A stretch of 6,861 nucleotides of DNA from the NCBI GenBank assembly GCA_900550835.1, contig URTP01000108.1, positions 1 to 6,861 of the forward strand, read 5' to 3'. The stretch is from an uncultured Collinsella sp. (GTDB lineage Bacteria > Actinomycetota > Coriobacteriia > Coriobacteriales > Coriobacteriaceae). The notes below the pieces were generated by a model, which saw nothing but the letters and a program-made list of their open reading frames with translations, was not told the origin of the DNA and did not search any database. A program made the position numbers and the translations under genes. Positions 1-5,572 of the stretch are shown here, one piece after another. Numbering within the stretch: the stretch's first letter is position 1; each line of letters opens with the position of its first letter.

Positions 1-392
1 TCGATCTTCTGGGGGGGCGTGGGAAACGGCGGCTCACCGGCAGCGGCCGCATTTGCTTGCAACTGCGGCCAAGCCTGGGCATATTCATTACTCCAGAGAC
101 TCTCAATCCAATGCTCGGGAAACGGCCGATACTCACGAAGCTCGCCGGCTAGCGGATCGGGCTCATGAGGCACAACAGCCCACTCATAAGAGCGCCGCCC
201 TTTGGTCCGCCAATGCGAATTCACCTCGCCGAGCGTATGAACCCCATCCCCAAGAAAGTGATACTGCGAAGCCGTATACACCACAGCCTGAACATCAAGC
301 AAGTTGAGATACAGAGCCAAATGAACAAGCGAGTTCATATCATCGACTTCCATATCAGTGGTAACAATCACCCGAGTCAACTTCTGGGACAT
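1..392 (-). CDS. DUF1593 nucleoside-hydrolase-like protein, N-terminal part (gene runs off the left edge)
   Basis: An open frame reads leftward from an ATG at 392-390 to the window edge without a stop, giving 130 codons. The start is supported by GGAG (plus-strand CTCC at 401-404) eight bases upstream. The protein opens MSQKLTRVIVTTDMEVDDMN, followed by SLVHLALYLNLLDVQAVVYTAS and a QYHFLGDG stretch. This matches the start of the DUF1593 family, whose fold resembles inosine-uridine nucleoside hydrolases. The acidic TTDMEVDD cluster (residues 11-18) sits where nucleoside hydrolases bind the catalytic calcium. No signal peptide is visible, so the protein is probably cytoplasmic. It lies downstream of the alpha/beta hydrolase on the same strand and may be co-transcribed with it. 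Its codons are less GC-biased (many GTT, TAT, CTT, GCT) than those of the PTS gene. Family members are often found near glycan-degradation genes; the actual substrate is unknown. The catalytic C-terminal part is outside the window. Confidence 0.8.
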   Translation of the reverse strand, partial: MSQKLTRVIVTTDMEVDDMNSLVHLALYLNLLDVQAVVYTASQYHFLGDGVHTLGEVNSHWRTKGRRSYEWAVVPHEPDPLAGELREYRPFPEHWIESLWSNEYAQAWPQLQANAAAAGEPPFPTPPQKI

Positions 393-400
393 AGGAACAG

Positions 401-404
401 CTCC
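401..404 (-). promoter_or_regulatory. Ribosome binding site of the DUF1593 gene
   Basis: Read on the minus strand, TTGGAGC lies with its GGAG eight bases before the ATG at 392. It fixes the start codon of the left-edge gene. No convincing -10/-35 pair was found between this site and the palindrome at 521-643, which fits co-transcription from the upstream hydrolase gene. Confidence 0.6.
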
Positions 405-492
405 AATCAAAATCAATTCAGCCAGTTACGCGCAAGGCAAGACGGGACCCATGCCCCCATCGCCACCGACCCGGCGGCCCGCTAGAAGCGGC

Positions 493-674
493 CGGCCAGG
501 GTCACAGCAACGTCAACGCAGCGGAGACCGGGGTTTAGTCTTGCAAACATTCCGCAGGGGGCATGGGCAGGCGCAGCGCGAAGCGCAAAGCGCCAGCCCA
601 TGCATGCCCGAGGACGTTTGCAAGACTAAACCCCGGTCCCCGCGATGGGAGGGCTTAGCGGTCGACCCTGGCCG
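493..674. repeat. Nested inverted repeat between the two minus-strand genes (possible MITE or palindromic intergenic unit)
   Basis: The core is a perfect 22-bp inverted repeat, 527-548 against 616-637 (ACCGGGGTTTAG... pairing with ...CTAAACCCCGGT). It extends to 521-548/616-643 with one mismatch. Inside, GGCGC at 570-574 pairs with 590-594, TGGGC at 564-568 with 596-600, and GCGC-gaa-GCGC closes the tip at 576-586, so nearly the whole 123 nt can fold back. A second, outer pair of arms (493-503 and 664-674, GGCCAGGGTC core) encloses it. The right outer arm lies in the last codons of the hydrolase gene, whose stop is at 655-657. No T-run follows in the minus direction, so it is not a standard intrinsic terminator, although it could stall polymerase or protect the 3' end. 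It holds no ORF I would believe. Its size and symmetry suggest a non-autonomous mobile or REP-type element. Confidence 0.75.
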
Positions 675-1992
675 ACCACTCCCAGCAGCCCACCGGCTCG
701 CCGTCGATGAGTACGTTGCCCCCGTCGAAGTCTTGATAACACAGGTCGTTGAATTGGTGGATCCACACGCCGTGGTTGAACGTCTTCTTGGCCGAGCCGT
801 CGGCCTCGCGATACACGCCGGTCAGGTCCTCGACATGGCTAAAGTAGGTGAGGTGCACGTTGGCGCCCGCCCCGCGCAAGCGCGCGAACAACGGCAGCAC
901 CGTCTGCTGTGGGCACACGAGCTCGTCGCCCTTAGAGTGCGTAAACCACAGCGGTGTCTTGGCGAGCGCGGCCACGTCCTCGTCCGTGGCGTTGTACCAC
1001 GGGGCGCAGCAGGGAAGGCCCGCGGCGAAGAGCTCGGGATAGTCGGCGCACAGGCGCAGCGTCATAAAGCCGCCGTTGGAAAGACCGGCGACCACGATGC
1101 GGTCGGTATCGATGCGATCGGCATGCTCGGCGACAAACTCGTCGATGAGCGCCTTGAGCACGGGGGAGTAGATGCTCTGGTTGGAGCGACCGAGTTGCTC
1201 GACGCCGTTGTCCATCCAAAACGTGGGCGACTGCGGCACGAGCACCCAGGCAAAGCCGCCAAAGTAGCGCTGGATCTGCTTTTGCGAGAGCGCTGTCACG
1301 CGGTTGCCGGTGTAGGCACGCGTGGCGCCCTCGCCCTGCGTGGCGCCCTTGCCCTCGCCGGCGCCGTGCAGGTACACGATCAGCGGTGCCTTCTCGACGG
1401 CGGGCGTGTCCTCAGGCGCAAATGGGTTGAAGAGCGCGGAGTCAGCGGCCTCAAAGCTCGGCTCAAAATAGCCGTACTCGAGTGCGATGCCGTCGACGGG
1501 CGTCTGCTGCACGGCGTTATGCCAGCCCTTGAGCGCGGGACAGATGTCGCCGCGGCTGCGATCGAAGACGAGGCCCGCGGTGGGGTCGTCGCCGTCTTCG
1601 CCCGGGAGCGCCACAAGCTGCGTCACGCGCAGGCGGTTCTCTATATAGCGCGAACCCAGCACGCCACCCTCGATCTCTTTGGTGAGACGCACCTCGGGCG
1701 TCTCGAGCGCTACGTGTGTGCCCTTGGGCAGGCGCTGACCGTTCTCATCACAGGGGTAGGCGGCGAGCACCGGCACGTAGCCTACGGAGGGCGCTGCGTG
1801 ATCGGCCCCGTGCTCCTTGCGCATCAGAACCTCGCCGGCGCGCTCGTGGCGGGCACAGTAGATATTGAACGTGGGGTCGTTCACGGCGTTGGCGCGCACC
1901 ACACCCGGCAGGTCGAGCACCACTTTGTTGATCCAGGGGCCAAAATCGCCCAGCGTGGTGACGGTTGCGTAGGTACACGATTTGAGTTCCAT
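655..1992 (-). CDS. Alpha/beta hydrolase (prolyl-oligopeptidase/esterase-like), cytoplasmic
   Basis: The protein has 445 aa. The ATG at 1992-1990 is preceded by AAAGGAG (plus 1999-2005) at a six-base spacing. The catalytic domain covers about residues 200-420. LIVYLHGAGEG (204-214) is the oxyanion-hole HG motif. VAGLSNGGF (301-309) is the nucleophile elbow with Ser305. HSKGDELV (352-359) carries the likely acid Asp356, and the likely histidine is His407 (NHGVW) or His412. The first roughly 195 residues lack these motifs and contain short beta-rich stretches; they may form an Ig-like N-terminal domain as in EstA-type esterases, which I cannot confirm. There is no signal peptide or lipobox, so it probably acts in the cytoplasm. 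It is transcribed away from the PTS gene across a shared regulatory gap, with a DUF1593 gene downstream. A role in de-esterifying an imported glycoside is inference; a peptidase role is the alternative. Confidence 0.85.
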   Translation of the reverse strand: MELKSCTYATVTTLGDFGPWINKVVLDLPGVVRANAVNDPTFNIYCARHERAGEVLMRKEHGADHAAPSVGYVPVLAAYPCDENGQRLPKGTHVALETPEVRLTKEIEGGVLGSRYIENRLRVTQLVALPGEDGDDPTAGLVFDRSRGDICPALKGWHNAVQQTPVDGIALEYGYFEPSFEAADSALFNPFAPEDTPAVEKAPLIVYLHGAGEGKGATQGEGATRAYTGNRVTALSQKQIQRYFGGFAWVLVPQSPTFWMDNGVEQLGRSNQSIYSPVLKALIDEFVAEHADRIDTDRIVVAGLSNGGFMTLRLCADYPELFAAGLPCCAPWYNATDEDVAALAKTPLWFTHSKGDELVCPQQTVLPLFARLRGAGANVHLTYFSHVEDLTGVYREADGSAKKTFNHGVWIHQFNDLCYQDFDGGNVLIDGEPVGCWEWSARVDR

Positions 1993-1998
1993 GAGCTA

Positions 1999-2005
1999 CT
2001 CCTTT
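1999..2005 (-). promoter_or_regulatory. Ribosome binding site of the alpha/beta hydrolase gene
   Basis: AAAGGAG on the minus strand ends six bases before the ATG at 1992. This is a strong, well-spaced site that decides the start codon. Confidence 0.75.
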
Positions 2006-2039
2006 GTGCCGCAAGTACTAAACAAGGGCGGCAATACAG

Positions 2040-2055
2040 ACTAAACATGTTTAGT
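2040..2055. promoter_or_regulatory. Perfect 16-bp palindrome, probable operator upstream of the hydrolase gene
   Basis: ACTAAACATGTTTAGT is identical to its own reverse complement. It lies 48 bp upstream of the hydrolase ATG and overlaps a weak minus-strand -10 candidate (TAAACT, plus 2053-2058), a placement that suits repression. Its TAAAC/GTTTA half-sites recur throughout the divergent gap. The architecture suggests a dimeric repressor such as a LacI- or GntR-type protein; the family is inferred only. Confidence 0.6.
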
Positions 2056-2120
2056 TTAATGCAGAACTGTAGAATGAGCAGATGAACTCGGTAAACGGTA
2101 AAACTGAACACGCAATGAAC

Positions 2121-2140
2121 TACTAAACAGACGTTTACTA
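2121..2140. promoter_or_regulatory. Imperfect palindrome TACTAAAC-N4-GTTTACTA, possible operator
   Basis: The two 8-bp arms (2121-2128 and 2133-2140) match at seven of eight positions and carry the same TAAAC/GTTTA half-sites as the 2040-2055 palindrome, with a spacer of four rather than two. It sits in the low-GC middle of the divergent gap and could serve either promoter. Confidence 0.4.
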
Positions 2141-2309
2141 TTAACTAGCAGGACTTTTGTTGATGAGCTAGCTCGTTACAAAGGTGTTTATCAAAATAAA
2201 AGCCCACGTAAATAGCCATATATCAATATCTGGTCAAATAGACATCTTCTACCGTCTAAATACGCTTACCCCCCATTTCCTACCGTTCACCGGACTTCAG
2301 ACGGCAAAA

Positions 2310-2339
2310 TTGCCACAAATCAGGCACTCCGTGTAAACT
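2310..2339 (+). promoter_or_regulatory. Candidate sigma-70-type promoter for the PTS gene
   Basis: TTGCCA (2310-2315, five of six to TTGACA) and TAAACT (2334-2339, four of six to TATAAT) are separated by 18 bp. Transcription would begin near 2346, leaving a leader of about 135 nt. The putative operator repeats at 2347-2374 would then lie at or just after the start point. An alternative -10, TATAGT at 2411-2416, has no good -35 partner. Confidence 0.4.
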
Positions 2340-2346
2340 AAAGCCC

Positions 2347-2374
2347 GTAAACGTTCAGTAAACACTTTGTTTAC
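2347..2374. promoter_or_regulatory. Operator cluster near the PTS start point: GTAAACG and GTAAACA-N3-TGTTTAC
   Basis: A palindrome with perfect 7-bp arms (2358-2364 and 2368-2374) and a 3-bp centre is preceded by another GTAAAC at 2347-2352. The half-sites match those in front of the divergent hydrolase gene, suggesting one regulator for both directions. The position just downstream of the best promoter candidate fits repression. Confidence 0.5.
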
Positions 2375-2389
2375 GACAGCGTATCCAAG

Positions 2390-2457
2390 GGTCCGGCAAC
2401 CGTAAGGGGTTATAGTCGCCGGGCCAAAGGCGTGCCTAAGCCCAAGGGGGCTGGCAC
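2390..2457 (+). promoter_or_regulatory. Two tandem stem-loops in the PTS mRNA leader
   Basis: Hairpin 1 spans 2390-2425: GGTCCGGC pairs with GCCGGGCC (one G-U), and an inner AACC/GGTT pairing follows. Hairpin 2 spans 2432-2457: GTGCC/GGCAC and AGCCC/GGGCT pair around an AAGG loop with a two-base bulge. Neither has a T-run, so neither is an obvious terminator. No BglG/LicT-type antiterminator sequence is recognisable. They end 11 bases before the Shine-Dalgarno and might tune translation or mRNA stability. Confidence 0.45.
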
Positions 2458-2467
2458 ACGAAGATAT

Positions 2468-2476
2468 GGGGAGGGG
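2468..2476 (+). promoter_or_regulatory. Ribosome binding site of the PTS gene
   Basis: GGGGAGGGG lies four bases before the ATG at 2481. It overlaps the in-frame ATG at 2466, so the downstream ATG is the real start and the protein begins MAVDNKQIA. Confidence 0.7.
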
Positions 2477-2480
2477 TCCC

Positions 2481-3908
2481 ATGGCAGTAGATAACAAGCA
2501 GATTGCCACCGATGTCCTCGAGCTCGTGGGCGGCGCGGAGAATGTTTCCGTTGCCACCAACTGCATGACGCGCCTGCGTCTGACGCTCAAGGATAACAAC
2601 AAGGTCGACGTGGAGAAGATCAAGAAGGTCAAGGGTGTTCTGGGTTGCCAGTTCGCCGGCGCCCAGCTCCAGGTCATCATCGGCCAGAACGTGCCCAAGG
2701 TGCTCGCCGAGTTCGTCGCCATCTCCGGCGTCAAACAGGGCGAGGCGGTCAACGAGAACCTCGACGCTCCCAAGGAGAAGTTCGAGCTCAAGAACCTGCC
2801 TAACATCATCCTCGACTATCTGTCGGGCTCCATGACCCAGCTCATCCCGCTGCTCATGGCCGGTGGTCTGTTCCGTACCATCGCGGCCGTCCTCGGCCCC
2901 ACCATGCTCGGTGTGCTCTCGGCCGACGACCCGACCTATACGTTCCTCTACACCACGCTGTACGAGGCCACGTTCACCTTTATCCCCATCTACCTGGGTT
3001 ATGCCGCCGCTAAGAAGCTCGGCGCCAGCCCGGTGCTCGGCATGCTGCTCGGTGGCGCCCTCATGGCTCCTTCCGTGGTGAGCGTCGCCACCCAGGAGGG
3101 CGGCGGAATCATCTCCGTCTACGGCATCCAGATCGCCGCTGCCAACTACCAGCAGTCCGTCCTGCCGATCATCCTTTCGGTGCCCGTCCTGTACTTCATC
3201 GAGAAGTTCTTTAAGAAGGTTATGCCCGACGTGCTGTCCACGGTCTTCACGCCGTTCTGCACCATGATCGTCACGATCCCCATTGCCTTCATCGTCCTCG
3301 CTCCGATCGGCAACGAGATCGGTACGCTGATCGCCAACGCCCTCTTCGGCCTTGCTGACCTTGGCGGCATCGGCATCCTGATCGTCATGGCCATCCTCGG
3401 CGCCTTCTGGCAGCTCTTCGTGGTCTGCGGCATGCACATGCCCGTCATCCTGCTCGCCCAGGTTCAGATCATCGCTGCCGGTTACGATCCCTTCGTCTTC
3501 GTTTCCACCAACTGCGCTATGGCCGCTGTCTGGGGCTGCGCCTTCGGTGCCTTCCTCAAGATGAAGAACCCCGACGAGAAGTCTCTCGCCATCGGTTACG
3601 TCATCTCCGCCATCGCCGGCGGCGTCACCGAGCCCGCGCTCTTCGGCATCCTCATGCGCTTCCGTCGCACCATGTTTGGCATGTTCATCGGCGGTGCTAT
3701 CGGCGCTGTGTTCTCCGGCCTCATGGGTGTTACCTACTACCTCGCAGGCGGTGCCTCCAACTTCCTGGTCTTCACCAACTACCTGCAGGGTGGCCAGATG
3801 AACACCGTCTGGGCTATCGTTGGTATGGCAATCTCCTTTGTCATCGCCGCTGCCGTCGTCTTTGCCTGCGGCTTCTCCAAGGAGGAACTCGCCGAGATGG
3901 AGGCCTAA
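2481..3908 (+). CDS. PTS sugar transporter EIIBC (glucose/beta-glucoside superfamily, no fused EIIA)
   Basis: The protein has 475 aa and is a membrane permease that imports and phosphorylates a sugar with phosphate from HPr through an EIIA. Residues 1-85 form the EIIB domain, with the phosphorylated Cys28 in NCMTRLRLTLKD and the VKGVLG...QVIIGQNV segment typical of the family. From about residue 110 follows a multi-spanning EIIC domain. It includes FWQLFVVCGMHMP (His319) and GGVTEPALFG (380-389), the conserved substrate-region signature with Glu384. The protein ends after the last membrane span with no EIIA, so an EIIA must act in trans. The substrate is not determined: BglP, TreB and MurP-type permeases share this layout, and NCMTRLRL resembles the MurP version as I recall it, but no etherase gene is nearby. 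Codons are strongly C-ending, suggesting high expression. The apiosidase-like gene follows on the same strand. Confidence 0.92.
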   Translation: MAVDNKQIATDVLELVGGAENVSVATNCMTRLRLTLKDNNKVDVEKIKKVKGVLGCQFAGAQLQVIIGQNVPKVLAEFVAISGVKQGEAVNENLDAPKEKFELKNLPNIILDYLSGSMTQLIPLLMAGGLFRTIAAVLGPTMLGVLSADDPTYTFLYTTLYEATFTFIPIYLGYAAAKKLGASPVLGMLLGGALMAPSVVSVATQEGGGIISVYGIQIAAANYQQSVLPIILSVPVLYFIEKFFKKVMPDVLSTVFTPFCTMIVTIPIAFIVLAPIGNEIGTLIANALFGLADLGGIGILIVMAILGAFWQLFVVCGMHMPVILLAQVQIIAAGYDPFVFVSTNCAMAAVWGCAFGAFLKMKNPDEKSLAIGYVISAIAGGVTEPALFGILMRFRRTMFGMFIGGAIGAVFSGLMGVTYYLAGGASNFLVFTNYLQGGQMNTVWAIVGMAISFVIAAAVVFACGFSKEELAEMEA

Positions 3909-3952
3909 GGCCAAACCATTCGGTTGCATATGACCTCACCTACACGTCAGGC

Positions 3953-3977
3953 GCAAGCCCGGCGGGGCCCTTCTTGC
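3953..3977 (+). terminator. Possible weak terminator or processing hairpin after the PTS gene
   Basis: GCAAG at 3953-3957 (preceding base aligned) pairs with CTTGC at 3973-3977 around a GC-rich interior, 44 bases after the PTS stop. The T-rich part (TTCTT) lies inside the stem and no T-run follows, so termination would be inefficient at best. Partial read-through into the next gene is likely. Confidence 0.3.
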
Positions 3978-4016
3978 AAGGTAGACTGATGGGGGGCGGG
4001 TGAGATTCGCCCGCGA

Positions 4017-4083
4017 GGGTTTGCCAAGCGGCGGGGGCTTTCGCGCGGGGTTACCGCGAAAGTTTCCGGCGGTTCGCAAATCC
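4017..4083 (+). promoter_or_regulatory. Structured leader hairpin before the apiosidase-like gene
   Basis: CTTTCGCG (4038-4045) pairs perfectly with CGCGAAAG (4055-4062). Farther out, TTTGC at 4020-4024 pairs with GCAAA at 4076-4080 with mismatched positions between, so about 67 nt can form one imperfect stem ending 11 bases before the ribosome binding site. A smaller hairpin, GCGGG/CCCGC (3996-4000 and 4010-4014), precedes it. No promoter with both boxes was found in 3909-4090. Confidence 0.4.
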
Positions 4084-4094
4084 TTTATCGAACG

Positions 4095-4100
4095 AAAGGA
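4095..4100 (+). promoter_or_regulatory. Ribosome binding site of the apiosidase-like gene
   Basis: AAAGGA lies one base before the ATG at 4102 but seven bases before the in-frame ATG at 4108. The spacing therefore favours 4108 as the start. Confidence 0.65.
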
Positions 4101-4107
4101 CATGCAG

Positions 4108-5421
4108 ATGAGTTTAGGAACGCTGACCGTCAACGGTCGCCAGGATGGCTTTTTGTGCGAGGGCAAACCGTTCTTTTGGTTTGCCGATACGTGCTGGAGC
4201 GCGTTTACGAGCATTGCCGAGGCCGATTGGGACTACTATCTGACCCGTCGCGCCGAGCAGGGCATGAACGTGCTGCAGATCAACACGCTGCCGCAGTGGG
4301 ATCGCTGCTGCCCCGATCTGGGCATTTGGCCCTATGCCAGCGAGGATGGCGTGCATTTTGATTGGTCCCGACCCAACCAAGCGTACTGGGATCGTGCCGC
4401 CGCCATGTGTCGCGCTGCCGTCGAGCACGGCATTCGTCCGGCACTCGTGCTTATGTGGTGCAACTACGTGCCCGGTACCTGGGGCGCCAAGATTGCCGAG
4501 CATTGCGGTGCCGAGGTTATGCCGCGCGAGGAGGTCCGTGCCCACGTTGCCCGCGTCGTCGAGAACCTGGGTGAGTTCGACCCCGTTTACGTGGTGACGG
4601 GCGATACCGACTTTACCAGCGACGAGGCGATCGCCTATTACGAGGATGCCCTCGACGAAGTCGTCAATCGCGCGCCCGAGGCGTTGCGCACCATGCATAT
4701 CAACCGCGGCAACCGCACCATCCCGGCACGGTACCTGGACCGCTTGGACTTCTACATGTTCCAGCCCGGCCACAACTACGAGGGCCAGCCCGAGGCTTGG
4801 CACTTGCCGCAGGACTTTATCGCCAACTATCCCAAAAAGCCGATGGTCAACTCTGAGCCTTGTTACGAGCAGATGGGTGCGTCGCGCAATGTGTACTGGC
4901 GCTTCACCGCGCAGGACTGCCGCGCGAGTGTGTGGTCGTCGATCCTTGCCGGCGCCAGCGCGGGTGTGACCTATGGCGCGCACGGTGTTTGGAACTGGCA
5001 GACTAGCAAGAGCCAGGGCTCGGTGCTGGGCGAGGGCTTCGATATGCCGTTCCGCTGGCAGGAGTGTCTGCAGTTTGCGGGCGTTTGGGACTTTGGCGCG
5101 ATCGAGCATGTGCTTGCCGGCCTGGGTGCTACGGCTGGCGACGACGCACTTGCCGTGGTTCCGGCGCAGGAGCTCCTCGATGACGCGCGCGAGGCCATTC
5201 GTGTGGCGCGCGTTGGCGATCGCGTCGTCACGTACCTGCCGCGCACCACGGCGCTCAAGTTTAAGCTCGACGGCGCGCGTGGCTGGACGGCGACGGTTCT
5301 CGACATGGAAGACAAGCGCGTCGCCAAGCTGCCCGTTCGCGACAACGGTGACGGCACCGTGCGCGTGGCTCAGCATCCCTTTGAGCACGACGCCCTGGTG
5401 ATCCTGGCCCCCGGGCGCTAA
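4108..5421 (+). CDS. Apiosidase-like glycoside hydrolase (DUF4038, GH140-type) with C-terminal collagen-binding-like domain
   Basis: The protein has 437 aa and begins MSLGTLTVNG. Residues about 5-335 form the TIM-barrel apiosidase-like domain, with FFWFADTCWSAF (22-33), LQINTLPQWD (56-65), VTGDTDF (163-169) and MVNSEPCYEQMG (246-257). By family position, Asp166 and Glu250 are the likely catalytic pair; this is inference. Residues about 345-435 look like the beta-sandwich that usually ends these proteins (VVTYLPRT, TATVLDMED, HDALVIL). The GH140 founder removes apiose from rhamnogalacturonan II, but the wider family is diverse, so apiose specificity is not established. No signal peptide is seen, unlike secreted Bacteroidetes members, so it should act in the cytoplasm on an imported glycoside. 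It lies 199 bp downstream of the PTS permease on the same strand. A longer frame from a GTG at 4000 is unlikely because it has no ribosome binding site and crosses the hairpins. Confidence 0.88.
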   Translation: MSLGTLTVNGRQDGFLCEGKPFFWFADTCWSAFTSIAEADWDYYLTRRAEQGMNVLQINTLPQWDRCCPDLGIWPYASEDGVHFDWSRPNQAYWDRAAAMCRAAVEHGIRPALVLMWCNYVPGTWGAKIAEHCGAEVMPREEVRAHVARVVENLGEFDPVYVVTGDTDFTSDEAIAYYEDALDEVVNRAPEALRTMHINRGNRTIPARYLDRLDFYMFQPGHNYEGQPEAWHLPQDFIANYPKKPMVNSEPCYEQMGASRNVYWRFTAQDCRASVWSSILAGASAGVTYGAHGVWNWQTSKSQGSVLGEGFDMPFRWQECLQFAGVWDFGAIEHVLAGLGATAGDDALAVVPAQELLDDAREAIRVARVGDRVVTYLPRTTALKFKLDGARGWTATVLDMEDKRVAKLPVRDNGDGTVRVAQHPFEHDALVILAPGR

Positions 5422-5465
5422 CGGCTCTTCTCCAACATTTACAACCCAGTCCCTTTCATTAGGCT

Positions 5466-5523
5466 GCGACGGAATGGTCCCTGCATGACGGCTTTAAGCT
5501 GCCAAGGGGAGCCATTCCGTCGC
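5466..5523 (+). terminator. Intrinsic terminator after the apiosidase-like gene
   Basis: GCGACGGAATGG (5466-5477) pairs perfectly with CCATTCCGTCGC (5512-5523). TCCC/GGGA extends the stem past one bulged G. The stem is followed by GCTCTTTGTTT, a T-rich though interrupted tract. It starts 44 bases after the stop codon and probably closes the PTS-glycosidase unit. Confidence 0.65.
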
Positions 5524-5533
5524 GCTCTTTGTT

Positions 5534-5572
5534 TACTCATTGGGTACTCATTGGGGACGTACTTAAATGAGT
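5534..5572. repeat. REP-like palindrome with an 11-bp tandem duplication (left copy)
   Basis: TACTCATTGGG occurs twice in tandem (5534-5544 and 5545-5555). ACTCATT (5546-5552) is repeated inverted as AATGAGT (5566-5572), giving a small hairpin around GGGGACGTACTTA. The core TCATTGGGGACGT (5548-5560) recurs exactly at 6777-6789 on the far side of the kinase gene. Such short hairpins are the kind recognised by REP-associated Y1 transposases; no transposase is in the window, so this is inference. Confidence 0.55.

Noticed and set aside
53..485. Short plus-strand open frames at the left edge
   Set aside because: They overlap the DUF1593 coding frame on the opposite strand, which has recognisable family sequence and a ribosome binding site.
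358..2085. 575-codon plus-strand open frame
   Set aside because: It is antisense to the alpha/beta hydrolase, spans the palindrome and the regulatory gap, has no ribosome binding site, and its protein resembles no family. The minus-strand frame carries clear catalytic motifs.
2165..2174. GAGCTAGCTC palindrome as an operator
   Set aside because: It is a 10-bp self-complementary sequence with no second copy and no match to the repeated half-sites, so chance is sufficient.
2040..2374. CRISPR-like or iteron (replication origin) reading of the repeated TAAAC motifs
   Set aside because: The copies are 5-8 bp, irregularly spaced and in both orientations between divergent genes, which fits operators. 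There are no unique spacers, no DnaA-type boxes and no replication gene.
2436..3929. 497-codon minus-strand open frame opposite the PTS gene
   Set aside because: The composition (runs of Asp, Glu, Gly, His) is the typical mirror of a C-ending high-GC gene. The plus strand encodes an unmistakable EIIBC.
4000..4107. N-terminal extension of the apiosidase-like protein from a GTG
   Set aside because: The added residues are arginine- and glycine-rich low-information sequence across RNA hairpins, and the only good ribosome binding site serves the ATG at 4108.
4114..5388. 424-codon minus-strand open frame opposite the apiosidase-like gene
   Set aside because: Antisense shadow in high-GC DNA with no motif and no ribosome binding site.
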